Assembly: GCF_030867145.1 (NCBI RefSeq)
Contig: NC_134427.1
Coordinates: forward strand, 15,399,001 to 15,463,000
Source: Opisthocomus hoazin
Lineage: Eukaryota > Chordata > Aves > Opisthocomiformes > Opisthocomidae
Direction: 5' to 3'
Length of the DNA: 64,000 nucleotides
The translations under genes were made by a program, and so were the position numbers. Below the pieces are notes generated by a model, which had not been told where the DNA came from, did not search any database, and worked only from the letters and a program-made list of their open reading frames with translations. Each line of letters starts with the position of its first letter. Positions within the stretch are counted from its first letter, which is position 1. Below, in pieces: positions 1 through 10,700 of the stretch.

Positions 1-689
1 AAAAGTGGTGTTCAGGCTGTGGTTAGGTTTCTTAATGTGGCATTGGCTGTGCATGCAAGGCTGGTGTGTCTTAGACATGGGCTTCTCGGAAATATACCAA
101 GAGATGTGACCCAGCAGAATGCCGTTACAGGAGCTGCATCCAGCTAGTTTAACTTCACTAGTCTGTTGTGCCATGTCACCATTTTTGTGAAGCTGTCCCT
201 TCAGCTACAGGGACAAAAGTTGTTTTGTCAAAGCTTGAAAAGGAAACTTGGGAGCTGTTGAGTCCCAGGATTTAAACATTGTATATTCAGTAAGTAATGA
301 AACAAAGCAGCAAATTTAGTCCTTTAGGGTGAAGGATTATGAGAAAAACTTTTTTTTTTTTCTTTCCTCCCCTGTATGGTGTTGCACTATGAATGCACTG
401 TAGATATCTTATTCTGTCTTGCTAGTAAAAATGTAACTGTAACCATTCTGTATTTTATTCTTCTTTTTAGAAATTAAAGGCAGTTAGAACATACTGAGGA
501 GAGTTCTTTTCAGTCATTAGTTTGGGAAACTTGAACATCTCACGTCATATAAACACTCTGCTATAAAGTATATGAAATTATTGTTAAAATTATTTGTATG
601 TGTATTCAGGCTTCTAAATGCTGCCTTTAGCCTCTTAACCAGGGCATGTACATCTCTCCCTGCTTTTATATTGTCTTTTCTGTTGTTAG
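1..689 (+). other. MTM1: MTM1 intron, 5' edge of window
   Basis: AT-rich intronic sequence with a poly-T run near 350. No further MTM1 exon is recognisable: the expected upstream exon, ending in a CVWQM-like peptide, is not here and must lie left of base 1. Confidence 0.8.
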
Positions 690-803
690 TTTCCCACAGC
701 CTTTGAATTCAATGAGCAGTTCTTGATTACAATCCTGGATCACTTGTACAGTTGCCGGTTTGGTACTTTCTTATACAACAGTGAGTGGCTTAGAGAAAAA
801 GAG
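690..803 (+). CDS. MTM1: MTM1 coding exon, third from last
   Basis: 114 nt, 38 codons, phase 0-0. The acceptor follows a T-rich tract ending TTGTTAG. The donor is GAG|GTTAGT. It encodes [10 protein letters not shown]... to ...EWLREKE, part of the phosphatase/SID fold. The MTMR1 counterpart at 30646-30759 has exactly the same length. Confidence 0.95.
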
Positions 804-3757
804 GTTAGTCAAACCACCAGTTGTTTAATTGTATTGCTGTCTTGACTCTAGATGATTACCAAAAATTTTGCTTCTGTTGTATTTTATTATATTCCTTGTA
901 CGACAGTGTTTTTGCACTGGCTTTATTCTTGTAGAACAGTTGCATGGTAAATTCCTTGGTTTTGGTGGCTTAAAGGCTATGCAGTCACTAAAATGCTTGT
1001 CAGGCACTGGTTTTGGAATATTTCTAATACAGTAACTTACTGTGCTTGTAAGTAAATCGGAAGTGTATTAATTTTAGAATGTAACCATGACTTTTGTGGT
1101 GGATTTCCTGATTTTGTGCAAATATTTACTGTTCTTATTTCAATTTCATTTTAGAAAGTGACTGAGAAAACATTATCGTTATGGTCTTTGATAAACAGTG
1201 AAAAGTCTAAATACACAAATCCTTTTTATACTAAAGAGCTAAATCGGGCACTCTATCCAGTAGCCAGTATGCGTCATCTAGAGCTCTGGGTCAATTACTA
1301 CATCAGGTGGAACCCAAGAATTCGACAACAAGTAAGTAAACTCTCTATAATGTATAAAATACTTTTAGACTTTGGAAATAGGATTTTGTGATGTAACTGA
1401 GTTGCAGAGCATAGTACCTGTAATCTGTTCAGGTTTTTAATATTATATGTGTAAAAATGAAGAAAAAAGGTGAAAGTTGTTATTCAATTTTTTTTTTTTT
1501 TTTTTTTTGGACTCAGCTCTTCTCAGAACACTGAGCTTGTTTTACTGGTCAGTATCAAGTCATCCTCGAGCTCTTTCTAGCCCCTTTTCTTGGGCCCAGG
1601 GCTGGGGGAGAATTTTTTAAGGGCATTTGATGCTACTAAAGCGTGAATGACAATGCTTAGAAATAGGGCTTAGTGATCCCTGAAGAGTTAGAGCATTAGC
1701 ATCACAAACACGCTTAGTTGCATTGGCTTAGTCTTTCTCCTTTTTCTGAGAGAGCGTATGAAGTCTGCTACAAAATAAGGTGAGCTATTCAGTCCTTTCT
1801 CTTTCAGAACTGCTATCTGTATTGGTGGCCTATGGTAGATTATTTTTTTTTCATATAACTTTGACCCAACATTGTTTATACTGTGTAACCGTTGGATGAA
1901 GGCTGTTACTGAAAATTATACAAGTGGATCAAATTGGAAACCCAGAAAAGCTTTTACCAAATTGCACATAGTTCAGTTCTGTGTTTTTGATGTTTAATAC
2001 ATGGACACTCAATGTTTGCTACAATCTTGCTAGAAATCTCAGCAATGCAGCATGTAAAGATGGCGTACAGAGACTTATTTGTCCTTCTTAACAAGTTGTG
2101 GAGTTTTGAGTAGGAGAAAATAGAGAAGCAATTTCTTTGACAGAAGCAGTCTTCACAGTCCATCTCCTGGAATGAATCGGGAGTTTCCAAGCAATGTACC
2201 TTCCCTCCTGCAGCTGATGTCTTGTATTATTTACAACACTTTAGAGGGTGCAAGAAAGCCAGACAGTTTGCTTTATTTTCTTACAAGTATGTTGCCAGTT
2301 TTAATTGGAAATTTTAGTTTTAAAGCTTGTGTTGCTTGCTGTGAAAGATGAGGGCGTTTTGCAAAAGGTGAATCCAAAGATTTATTTTAGAAAGTGAAGG
2401 ATTATAGGGCATGCAAATTAGCTGTAAATCTACTTAAGAATACGCTTTGCCATTATTCAGGAAGGGTTTTTGGCAGGAGTTTCTTATTAGAAATGCAAAC
2501 CTATGCGATAATCTTCTATGCTGCTGCTACTGGTCCCTCATTTCCACCATTTTTACATACAAAATTCAACAACTTTTTTTGCTGCACACAAAATCTGTGC
2601 TTCGTCTTGACTTAAGCAACTGAATAGTGGATGTGTGGCCTGAACCAATTTCTCAGTGACCTTTCTTAGTGCCGTTACTTAGAAGCATGTTCCGCATCAG
2701 ACTTCAGTCTAATGAAGTCCGGTCTGTCACTAGCAACATCGTTAATGCTGCATCTCTAATCATCTTAGTAACTACGGTCAGTCATTGATCCAACTTCCAC
2801 AGCTGCTTCAGCATTTTGTCGCCCTCCTCATCTGGGGTGCGTAGTGAGTGGTGCACGTAGCTTTTTATCTGCCTTGGGCATTTGTAATACTTCTTTTCAA
2901 TTTTTTTTCGTTACTCTATCTGAAAAAGGAAGCTAAGCTTAAAATGGAAACAGTTAAGATGCTCTTTCTGCGAGTAATCACTTGAAAGCTGGGGCAGTTG
3001 ATTTTAAGCACATTGGAGTTTACTTACAGAATTTATTAATAAAATTTTCCATTTCACTTTATTTAAACAAAGTTGCAAATTAACTGTTAAAAACTGAAGT
3101 ACATTTCATCAGTAGGGGAAGTTATTTAATCTGAAGATATGGATTTCATCTTCATCTGATCAGTGTAGCTAAAATAGTCAGTCTGGCTAAACACTGTTTT
3201 TAGGGAGGGTGATGAGACATCTGACCTCTGGAATCTGAAACTTTATTAAAAAGTCAAGCAGAAAAAAGGCTTTGGAGAAGTTATTCACACCTATCTTCCA
3301 CACAATATTAGATAATAAGAAAATAAAACCCGTATGCTCCAGGAAGTGCTGGCTGATTTTATTGAGGTAGGAAGAACTGGTTTTTGTAAATACTTTCTTT
3401 GGGTGAAAACAACTGGAAGGCAAAGGGCTCTTGTTGTAGAGATAAATATTTCTGTATAGCTACAACGCGTTACATATTTTGGAAACTACAAGTACCGAGT
3501 AATGCCAGGAAAACACAAACACTACAGCAGCCTAACTGTGTAGAAGTAGTTGGACTAAAGCGGTAAAACTAACGCAGATCTCTTTCTAGCAGCCAAATCC
3601 AGTGGAGCAGCGTTACATGGAGCTCCTTGCGTTACGTGACGATTATATGAGGAGACTTGAAGAACTACAGATCACAAATAATTCTAAGATATCCAATTCA
3701 TCGGCCTCATCAGCATCTCCCTCACAAATGATGTCCCAAGTACAAACACATTTTTGA
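690..3757 (+). CDS. MTM1: MTM1 (myotubularin), 3' part: last three coding exons
   Basis: Joined exons 690-803, 1155-1331 and 3590-3757 encode the C-terminal 152 residues of a myotubularin. This family removes the 3-phosphate from PI3P and PI(3,5)P2 on endosomes; human MTM1 loss causes X-linked myotubular myopathy (established knowledge). Visible here are the segment [20 protein letters not shown], the segment SLWSLINS, the [12 protein letters not shown] block closing the phosphatase/SID region, a charged helical tail ([20 protein letters not shown]) suited to a coiled coil, and an end in QTHF. These match MTM1 rather than MTMR1, which is complete just downstream. The catalytic exon and everything 5' lie left of the window, so the gene is cut by the edge. 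Phases are all 0 and no stop interrupts the frame. Confidence 0.95.
804..1154 (+). other. MTM1: MTM1 intron
   Basis: Short 351-nt intron between two phase-0 exons; GTTAGT donor and TTTTAG acceptor. Nothing else is seen in it. Confidence 0.9.
1155..1331 (+). CDS. MTM1: MTM1 coding exon, second from last
   Basis: 177 nt, 59 codons, phase 0-0. Acceptor CATTTTAG, donor CAA|GTAAGT. It encodes [15 protein letters not shown] ... [20 protein letters not shown] ... RQQ, the most conserved C-terminal block of the family. The paralogous MTMR1 exon at 32134-32310 is also 177 nt. Confidence 0.96.
1332..3589 (+). other. MTM1: MTM1 last intron
   Basis: 2258-nt intron with GTAAGT donor and CTTTCTAG acceptor. 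AT-rich, with a poly-T tract around 1486-1508. The small ORFs inside show no family resemblance, and no other exon or repeat was recognised. Confidence 0.9.
3590..3757 (+). CDS. MTM1: MTM1 terminal coding exon with stop
   Basis: 168 nt including TGA at 3755-3757. The acceptor is TCTTTCTAG and the exon opens [14 protein letters not shown] predicted coiled-coil helix is followed by a Ser-rich linker and the C-terminus VQTHF. The ending agrees with vertebrate MTM1, which also ends in a histidine-phenylalanine pair and differs from the S-V end of MTMR1. Confidence 0.95.
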   Translation, partial: QPNPVEQRYMELLALRDDYMRRLEELQITNNSKISNSSASSASPSQMMSQVQTHF

Positions 3758-4560
3758 AGAAAAATGTTGGCTTCTTTCTATACTGTAATAGCAAGTGGTG
3801 CTTAACATAGATCTATAGCATAAAGAGGAATATTTTAATGCCTTACATTAGACTGTCCTAACACAAATTATTTTAGACTGTCTTCATTTGAGGAGGACTT
3901 CGAAAGAAACAAAACCAACTCTTCAATTACGTGCCTTTCAGAACCTGTGGACTGGGAACTTGATTAATCAACTTCTAGTTATGGAGGGCTTTAAGAGTTA
4001 TTTTGGAAAGTCTGGTACAACTGAAATTAAATCGATTTATTGTTTTCATAAGAATGCTTTAATTTATTACATTATAGGTCATGTTCCTGGAAGGAAATTC
4101 ATGCTCAGTCTTACATGTCATGAATAAACACATTAATGGCAATAGGACTATTCACATTGTGTAAAATTAGGTATGTGTGTATTCCTTTTAGGAATACATT
4201 TGTGGAGTTCATGAGATAAAAATAAATTCTGTTGTACAACTTTGGAGATAAGTGTTGAAATTTTCTGGTTATCTGAGAATTCCAAATTTTCCTTTTCAAA
4301 ATCAACAAAAACATGAAAGGGATTTCACTGATATTCTTCGAATTAAATAAAGTTCAAATAGCTCAGTAGATACCAAAATAAAAGAAAAATCTATTTTTTA
4401 TTGTACCTTGATTTTTCTTTTTAAACAAATAACAATTGTACTGGATTCTGAGAAGTCCTGTTTTGGCTAACTGTTCAGCACTAAAATATATTACAAATTG
4501 CCACTGTTGGCAGTATTTGGTCTTTGGATTAATACAGAATAAAGTGGTTCTAAAGAAAGT
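3758..4560 (+). other. MTM1: MTM1 3'UTR (extent inferred)
   Basis: Sequence after the MTM1 stop is AT-rich and contains successive AATAAA hexamers at 4123, 4221, 4346, 4377 and 4538. The true cleavage site cannot be decided without transcript reads. Confidence 0.55.
4123..4128 (+). terminator. MTM1: Candidate MTM1 polyadenylation signal (first)
   Basis: First canonical AATAAA, about 370 nt past the stop. Further hexamers at 4221-4226, 4346-4351, 4377-4382 and 4538-4543 allow alternative ends. The pair at 4346 and 4377 is followed by a T-rich stretch (about 4392-4425) resembling a downstream element. Confidence 0.45.
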
Positions 4561-6119
4561 TTATATAGTTAAAAACAGACCCACAGAGGCATTGCTTAAA
4601 TACCCAGCAATAGCCATAGTATTGAAGCTTGCGTTTGTCTTCTAAAAGTAAATGTGCCTGTTTAAAGGAGCTTTCGTACCAAAGTAGGCAAAAATTTTCA
4701 GTCACAAATACTGTTGAAAACTTGTATGTTTATAGCTTACTGTTTAATTTAACTTTTGTTCAATGAATTTATGCTTCAGTATTTAAGGGGCTTCAGTGTA
4801 CAAGATTTGCATATAGTATGTGCATTTATGTTGAACCTTTCACTGAATTCTAGTTTCGGGCCTTCGTTTCAGAGGCTTCTTGTAATCCTTTAATTTGTTC
4901 CTTTTGTGGCTTTTTTAATTTTTAAATAGTTGCAAGCATTTCTTATGACAGCACAAACCTTGCTACTTGATATTTAATTAAAATTTTGCGTATTCTCAGA
5001 AGTTTAACGATATTCAGGCAAGCCAGGAAATACTGCGATTCAGAAGCTGTAGGGGAGTATATCTAATATTGTTATTTTAAAGGAGATGTTTGGATGCTTG
5101 AAGCTTCTGTCATTGTAAATTATTGTATATGTGGTGAGTTTTGATCTGCAAGATATAATAGGATTATATATAAATGAAGTTTTGTGTAAGTATATATAAT
5201 ATAGTTTATTAGAAATTCTGCAAGTTTATAAAGTGTAAATATTTTGCATCTGAAACCTAAATTTAAAGCTATAGTTCCATAAAGTAAGTAAAAATTTAGA
5301 GGACATCTGAGTATTTTTAGAACAGTATTTTTTTTAAAGGAGCAAAAGTATACCGCCTCTTGATTTAATTCAGTACATGCACTGAATTGCACTATTTTGT
5401 TCAGGGAAGCTCAGAGTGTACAGCACGTGTGTTCGAAATACACATGATTTATATGACTTATTTTTGTCCTCTAAATTTAATTCTCCCATCAATGTTCTTC
5501 AGTGTGTGTTTCTAAAATTAACAACATTGTCCCAAAATCTTGACTTGTTAAGGTAAATAAGACACATTGCATCAGACAAATGAAGGATACTCAGTTGCTG
5601 ATGATATGCTTTACCTTTTGAAAGCTATGCATACTCTGCTGTATTTGCCTTCTACTTACTTGTGGTTTATAAAAAAAAAAAGCTATTTTTGTTAGAATAT
5701 TTAAAGTTTCTGTATTTGAGTTGAACGCATTGGTGAACTCTGAGCAGTGTGGAGAAGTTCAGCAAATCGAATAGTTTTTGCTGTGTAAACACTACATGAT
5801 AACCTGTTGCATTTGCGAAAGTGTAATATAACAGAAAGGATCTTTTTGCCCTTACTTCGTTACGTATATACCATTCTTCATATTACTGGTTCGGTCAAAT
5901 TCCAGTCTTTGAAGCTCTCTAACATAGCTCTGTGTGGGCTTGGATTTTTTTCAAGTCAGCAGATAAGATACTTGTTTTAATTCTGTTTTTACATGGCAAT
6001 GTTAGGCAACCGTAGGGGTGCTTTTAATCCAATACTTTCTGGAAAATGCTACTTTAAAGTTGTTGTGAAGGCAGGCGCAATAACTGATGGATGTTAGCAG
6101 GAAGCTTTCCTCCTTTCCC
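4561..6119. other. Intergenic, MTM1 to MTMR1
   Basis: AT-rich sequence between the last MTM1 polyadenylation candidate and the GC rise before MTMR1. It may include a longer MTM1 3'UTR. No exon, RNA gene or recognisable repeat was seen. Confidence 0.6.
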
Positions 6120-7730
6120 CTGCAGTGCGTGATCCGGGCGGTCGCTCTGCAGCGCGCTGCGTGCACCTGCACTGCACGCCTCGGCACCCCCCGTCGCCCG
6201 CCCGCGCACCTCGCCGGAGCTGTCGCTGTCACGCCACACCCGGGCCAGCTCTCCGGCGTGGGGAGGCAGTTCAGGCACCCAGTGCCTTCGCTGGGAGGGG
6301 GCAAAAAGCAAGTCCGGGGTGTGAACACCAACGGCCACGGCTGCCTGACACCCAGTACAACCTACCCCTCCTGGAACGCAGTTGTAGATTTGTCCTGTCG
6401 GTGTTACTCCCATGGACCCCAGAGGATAAACCAGTGTTTGTGCTGGGCTTCAGTTACTTGTGCAGAAAGTTTATTTGCTGAATGCCTCCTGTGTCTGCGC
6501 ATGCCTTACCCACCCCGCGTCACTGTTACGGGTGCACCCCGAGGTGGCTGGCCTGCCGCCTCCCTTGGACCTGTTTGTAAACTCAGCCTTCAGTTCACTT
6601 TCTTTGTCTCGCAGTGAGCATTTTGTGTCGTCCCTGAGGAAACAGGGTTTTATCGCTGACCGGCCCTCTCCTCGCCTGCTCCTCGGGTGACGGCCTCGGC
6701 CGCCCTCGCCTGATGCCGGGCCGGGGGGCTCAGCATCCCTCTGCCGTGTGTGCGTGAGGGGGGAAAAATAAAGATGCCGTTTTGAAACCCTCTGCCTCTG
6801 ACAGCCGTCTCAATGCCTGTTCCCCTGCGTCTCCCGGCAGCGGGGCGGGGGTGCCGCCAGCTCCCGCGGCCCCGGGCCGTCCCCGCTCCTCTCCCCTCGG
6901 CCCCGGGCCGGCAGGAGCCGCGCCTTCCCCCAGCGCGCCCGGCCGCTGCCCGCCCTCGCGGCGGCGCGGAGGCCTCTGGGTAAGCCGCGCCGCCAGGTGA
7001 CAGCTCTCGGCCGCCGCCGGGGCCCGAGCGGGCCGGGCCGAGGCGGCAGAGCCGGGCCGGGCCGTGCCGGGGCCCCGCGGAGGGGCGGGAATTCCCCCAT
7101 CCCGGCGGCGCAGCCTGTCGCGCCGGCGGCCAGAAACATGGAGCGGGCGGCGGCGGGCGGGCCGGCGGTGGAGGGCGGCGGCGTGAGCCGGAGAGCCGCG
7201 CGGGCGGGAGGCGCGGCGGCGGGGGCAGGGTCGCGGCAGGCCAGCACGGAGACGCTGGACAGGTGAGCGGGGCCGGCGGCGAGGGGCGGGCTCCGGGCGG
7301 CGGGAGAGGGGGCTCCGGGCCTGCCCTCCCCGAGGGCCTTGGGGCGGGCTGGGTGCCACCGGCCGGGCCGCGCAGCTGGGAGCGGGGGGCTGCGGCCGCG
7401 TCACGGCGCGGGCCGAGGGCCGCTCCCCGCGGCGGGGAACCGGCCGTTGTCAAAGGTTCCCGCTGGTGGCCGCGGGTTCTTCGCGATTGGCGCCGTCCCC
7501 TTCGCGAGGCTGAGCCTGCCCGCGGGGTTTGGGCCGGGGGTTCCGCTAGGGCAGCCCTCGCCGGCTAGCAGAGCCCGGGGGGAGCGTGCCCGCTGGGCCC
7601 GGCGGCAGGGCCCGGTCCGCCGCCGCGGGCAGGCAGGGCTTGGCCCCGGGACTCGGGGCCGCTGGCAGAGCAACTCCCGCCTTCGGGAGCTGCCAGCTGC
7701 GGGCAGGCTGCGAACACCCTGAAACAGGGG
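6120..7730 (+). promoter_or_regulatory. MTMR1: CpG island and probable MTMR1 promoter
   Basis: GC and CpG density rise sharply, first at about 6125-6260 and then strongly at about 6830-7690, surrounding MTMR1 exon 1. The region has GC boxes (for example GGGGCGGGG near 6841), an NRF1-like TGCGCATGC at 6495-6503, and a palindromic kappaB-like site at 7087-7096. No TATA box is placed convincingly, consistent with a broad CpG-island promoter. Long ORFs on both strands here reflect absence of stop codons in GC-rich DNA. The transcription start was not determined. Confidence 0.8.
7138..7262 (+). CDS. MTMR1: MTMR1 exon 1 (coding part)
   Basis: 125 nt from ATG at 7138; ends GACAG|GTGAGC, phase 2. 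It encodes [15 protein letters not shown] ... QASTETLD, matching the Ala/Gly-rich MTMR1 N-terminus and its SRQ-ETLD segment. The frame stays open upstream to about 6997 but has no in-frame ATG there. Confidence 0.92.
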
Positions 7731-10700
7731 GGAGAACCCGGCTGAGATTTCCCACAGATGAGGAATAAAGGAAAAAGCCGGCGCTGAAGAATCAGTGCCA
7801 GGTTCTGGTCTCCGTATTCCTGCTCTTTGCTGTTAGGGGCAGCCTCGAGTTTTACATCACTTCAGTGAAGGTGGAAAACGAATGTCCATTTCCTGTCACC
7901 AAAACTTACATCTCTGTGTTCCTTATTAATCTACTTTCTTACCTTAATTTTCATCTTTCTTTCTTCTCCCAATCCTGTTCTGCCCCGGAAAACTTCCAGT
8001 GCCCGTTTGTCACGCAGTTTATTTGCCGGTGGGATGGTAACCGGGCTGCGCTGATGCGCGTGGCCTCAGCTGAGACAGGATGAGAAGGCGCGCGGGCGCG
8101 CGTCCCACCACGATAAGTCACGTCGGTGTGTTCGGCACCCTGTGGTACCCGGCTGCGTCCCGTGACGCCGGGCTGGGAGAGGGACCTGCCTTCGCATTAT
8201 TTTTCCTGCTGCCATTAACTTTGGTGATGTAGCGATTCGTGGTGAAGATAAGCCATAGAAAAATAAATCCTTTTCTTAATTAACAACTAAATGCTTATTT
8301 GGAAACAAACTTAGGCTAACCCTAAAGAGATACACCTGGAATTAAGATGTGTGAGGGAAGGAGAAATAAACAAGATCAGAAAAGCATTGCTGTGGACTCA
8401 GCTCACGCACTGTTTTGCAAAACTGGGGTGAAAAGTTTCTCCAAGTTAATCTGGACTTGAGTCCAGCACTAACCTGAGAGAGTATCTTCGTTATTCAAGC
8501 AGGAATATAACAGGTGTGTTTTACTTGCAAACCAACATTTTGTGAGCTGGTACTGTGTAGAATTTTGCAGCTGGGGAGAAAGCTACTAAAACTACGAAAA
8601 GCTCTGAAAAGAGCTTTTGTTTTAGGTATGAAGTTGTTGCATGCACCTTCACCTTATATCTAGCTGTCCTAGCAGAGTTAATGTAAGAAAAGACCTCTAG
8701 TTAAGTAGTAATTGGTCATCTTAGGCCATTATCCCACCCTCTTAATGCCCACGTTGTGGTGCAGCCGTTGGGTGCTGGGTGCACTTATGTAGTTACTCGC
8801 TTCCATGCCAGGGGATGCTCACAGAATCCAGAGCTAGTTTATGGATGAATTCTAAAAATGATTTAAAATTTTCTGTGTTTGACTTCTGAATAAGCATTAA
8901 ATCTGTAGAAGAGCCCAACTAAGCTGTCTGAAGAAATGGCACTTGTCTGAGGCATCAGCTGAGGCGGCCGTGGCGCTCAGGGAACAGTCCCCTCTGGCAT
9001 TCCCAGTTTCTGATCAGATACTGGCGTGTTGTGGAGCAGACCTCGCGCACTTCAAAGTGGCTGGCAGCAAACTATGTAATTGCTTCTCAGTCTCAGTACT
9101 ACGCTATTTATAACCAGCACTAGTTCAGGCCACTGTTCTCTAAATGTATCATCTGGGATTTAGTGTGATTCTGCTGTTCGGGTGTTTTGTCTTTCGGGTT
9201 CTTATAAACACCCCACGCTGCCGAGTTCGTTGTTGTGGCGTGGGAACGCCTGTCCTGCAGATTGTTCAGAGATTATTTTATGAATAGGAAAAAATATGGC
9301 TAACTAGTAGTGATCCTTTAGAAGACATGTATTTTCCACGCTTAATATAAAACACGACACTAGCATAGTTTATATTTTAAATACTAGCATAGAGTAACTT
9401 AATTTTGACGAATTACTGAATAATCAGGAAATAATAAGGTAAATGTAAGGAATTTCCTATTACTTGACCAAATTCGTTCCATGGATGGCTGTAAGAAAAA
9501 AAAAGTGTGAATGATGAAAAAAATTACACTGCATAAGGAAATCAACATGTTTATAAGTTCCTAGGACCCTAACCTCACTTTTAACTTACCAACAGCTCTA
9601 CATCTCTGAGGAGATCTAGTAAAATTCTTTTCTCTAATTTGATCAGCAAAATAGTTGCATTCTGCCCGCAAAGCAAGCTGATTTTTATGATGTTAGTGAT
9701 CATTTATGGTCTAGTTTTCTGGATGTGCTCAGTTGCTGTGCTGTTCTCAATATACATTTTGAATTCCTGCTAAATAATTTGAAATATTCTGTTTTTGTAG
9801 CCCAACTGGATCGCATGTGGAATGGTGTAAACAGCTGATTGCTGCAACCATTTCTAGTCAGATTTCAGGGCCTGTCCCGTCGGAAGGTGTGTCCAGAGAC
9901 TACAGGGTAAGTGACTTGAGGAATGCGTTGGTGAGTTTAAGATAAAAGAGTAAATGCTGAGGAAGGTCCTTGCTACCTTGATTATCAGGTGGTAAGTACT
10001 TCAGTGATCGCTAAATGTTTCAGAACTAGAAACATCTTGTTATGCATAAGAGTCTTTTCAATCTGCTGTGTGTTTTCCTCCATATTTAGAATAGTGGTAT
10101 TGAAGTCTACAGAATAAAAATTGAGAAAGGTGAAAGGAAAATTAAAAGTCAATGTTTTGAATTAAATGCCAAAAGTGAGTTGTCTTTTCTTTTGATTACT
10201 ACATGAAAATTTTTTTCTTAAAGTGGATTAATAGTTACAGTTTGAAATTGTTTCTAGTGTGTGTCTTTCAGAGGACAGAACTGAGCTCTCCAGATTTCAC
10301 AAAAATTAAATACATATGTCTTTGTTACAGTGCAAAGAACAGATCTAACTATCGTTTTTCATGAGGTTTCACCAGAGGCAGAGAAAGTAACATCAGAGAA
10401 ACAAACAAACAAAATCTCCTTTTTCATTCCCTCCCAGCAACATTTTTGCCACTAAGGTAATCATTGCACCGTGTGGGTTACCCAATAGGTTCCATTATGC
10501 TTTTTTACCCCTGTTCTTTCATGCTCATTTGCTGTTCCCTGTATGCAGCTGGCCAACGAAACTGTCAAGAGTGGCGCGTATGCAGTTTTCCTTCTCTTAC
10601 AAACTGACACGAGTCACCTGTGTTTCAAGTCCCTTTAAGAAACCCAGGCTGCTACTGTCTAGATCCTTTTTCTGCCTGGATTTGAAATAGTTTCATGGTC

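Noticed and set aside
6961..7000. Donor-like GGGTAAGC and CAGGTGA near 6980-7000 as an upstream MTMR1 exon
   Set aside because: No matching acceptor or coding support; cannot be distinguished from chance GC-rich matches without 5'-end data.
6650..7453. 267-codon minus-strand ORF and other long ORFs across the MTMR1 promoter
   Set aside because: They lie in a CpG island where stop codons are rare; Pro/Arg/Ala/Gly composition, no domain, and several overlapping frames are open at once.
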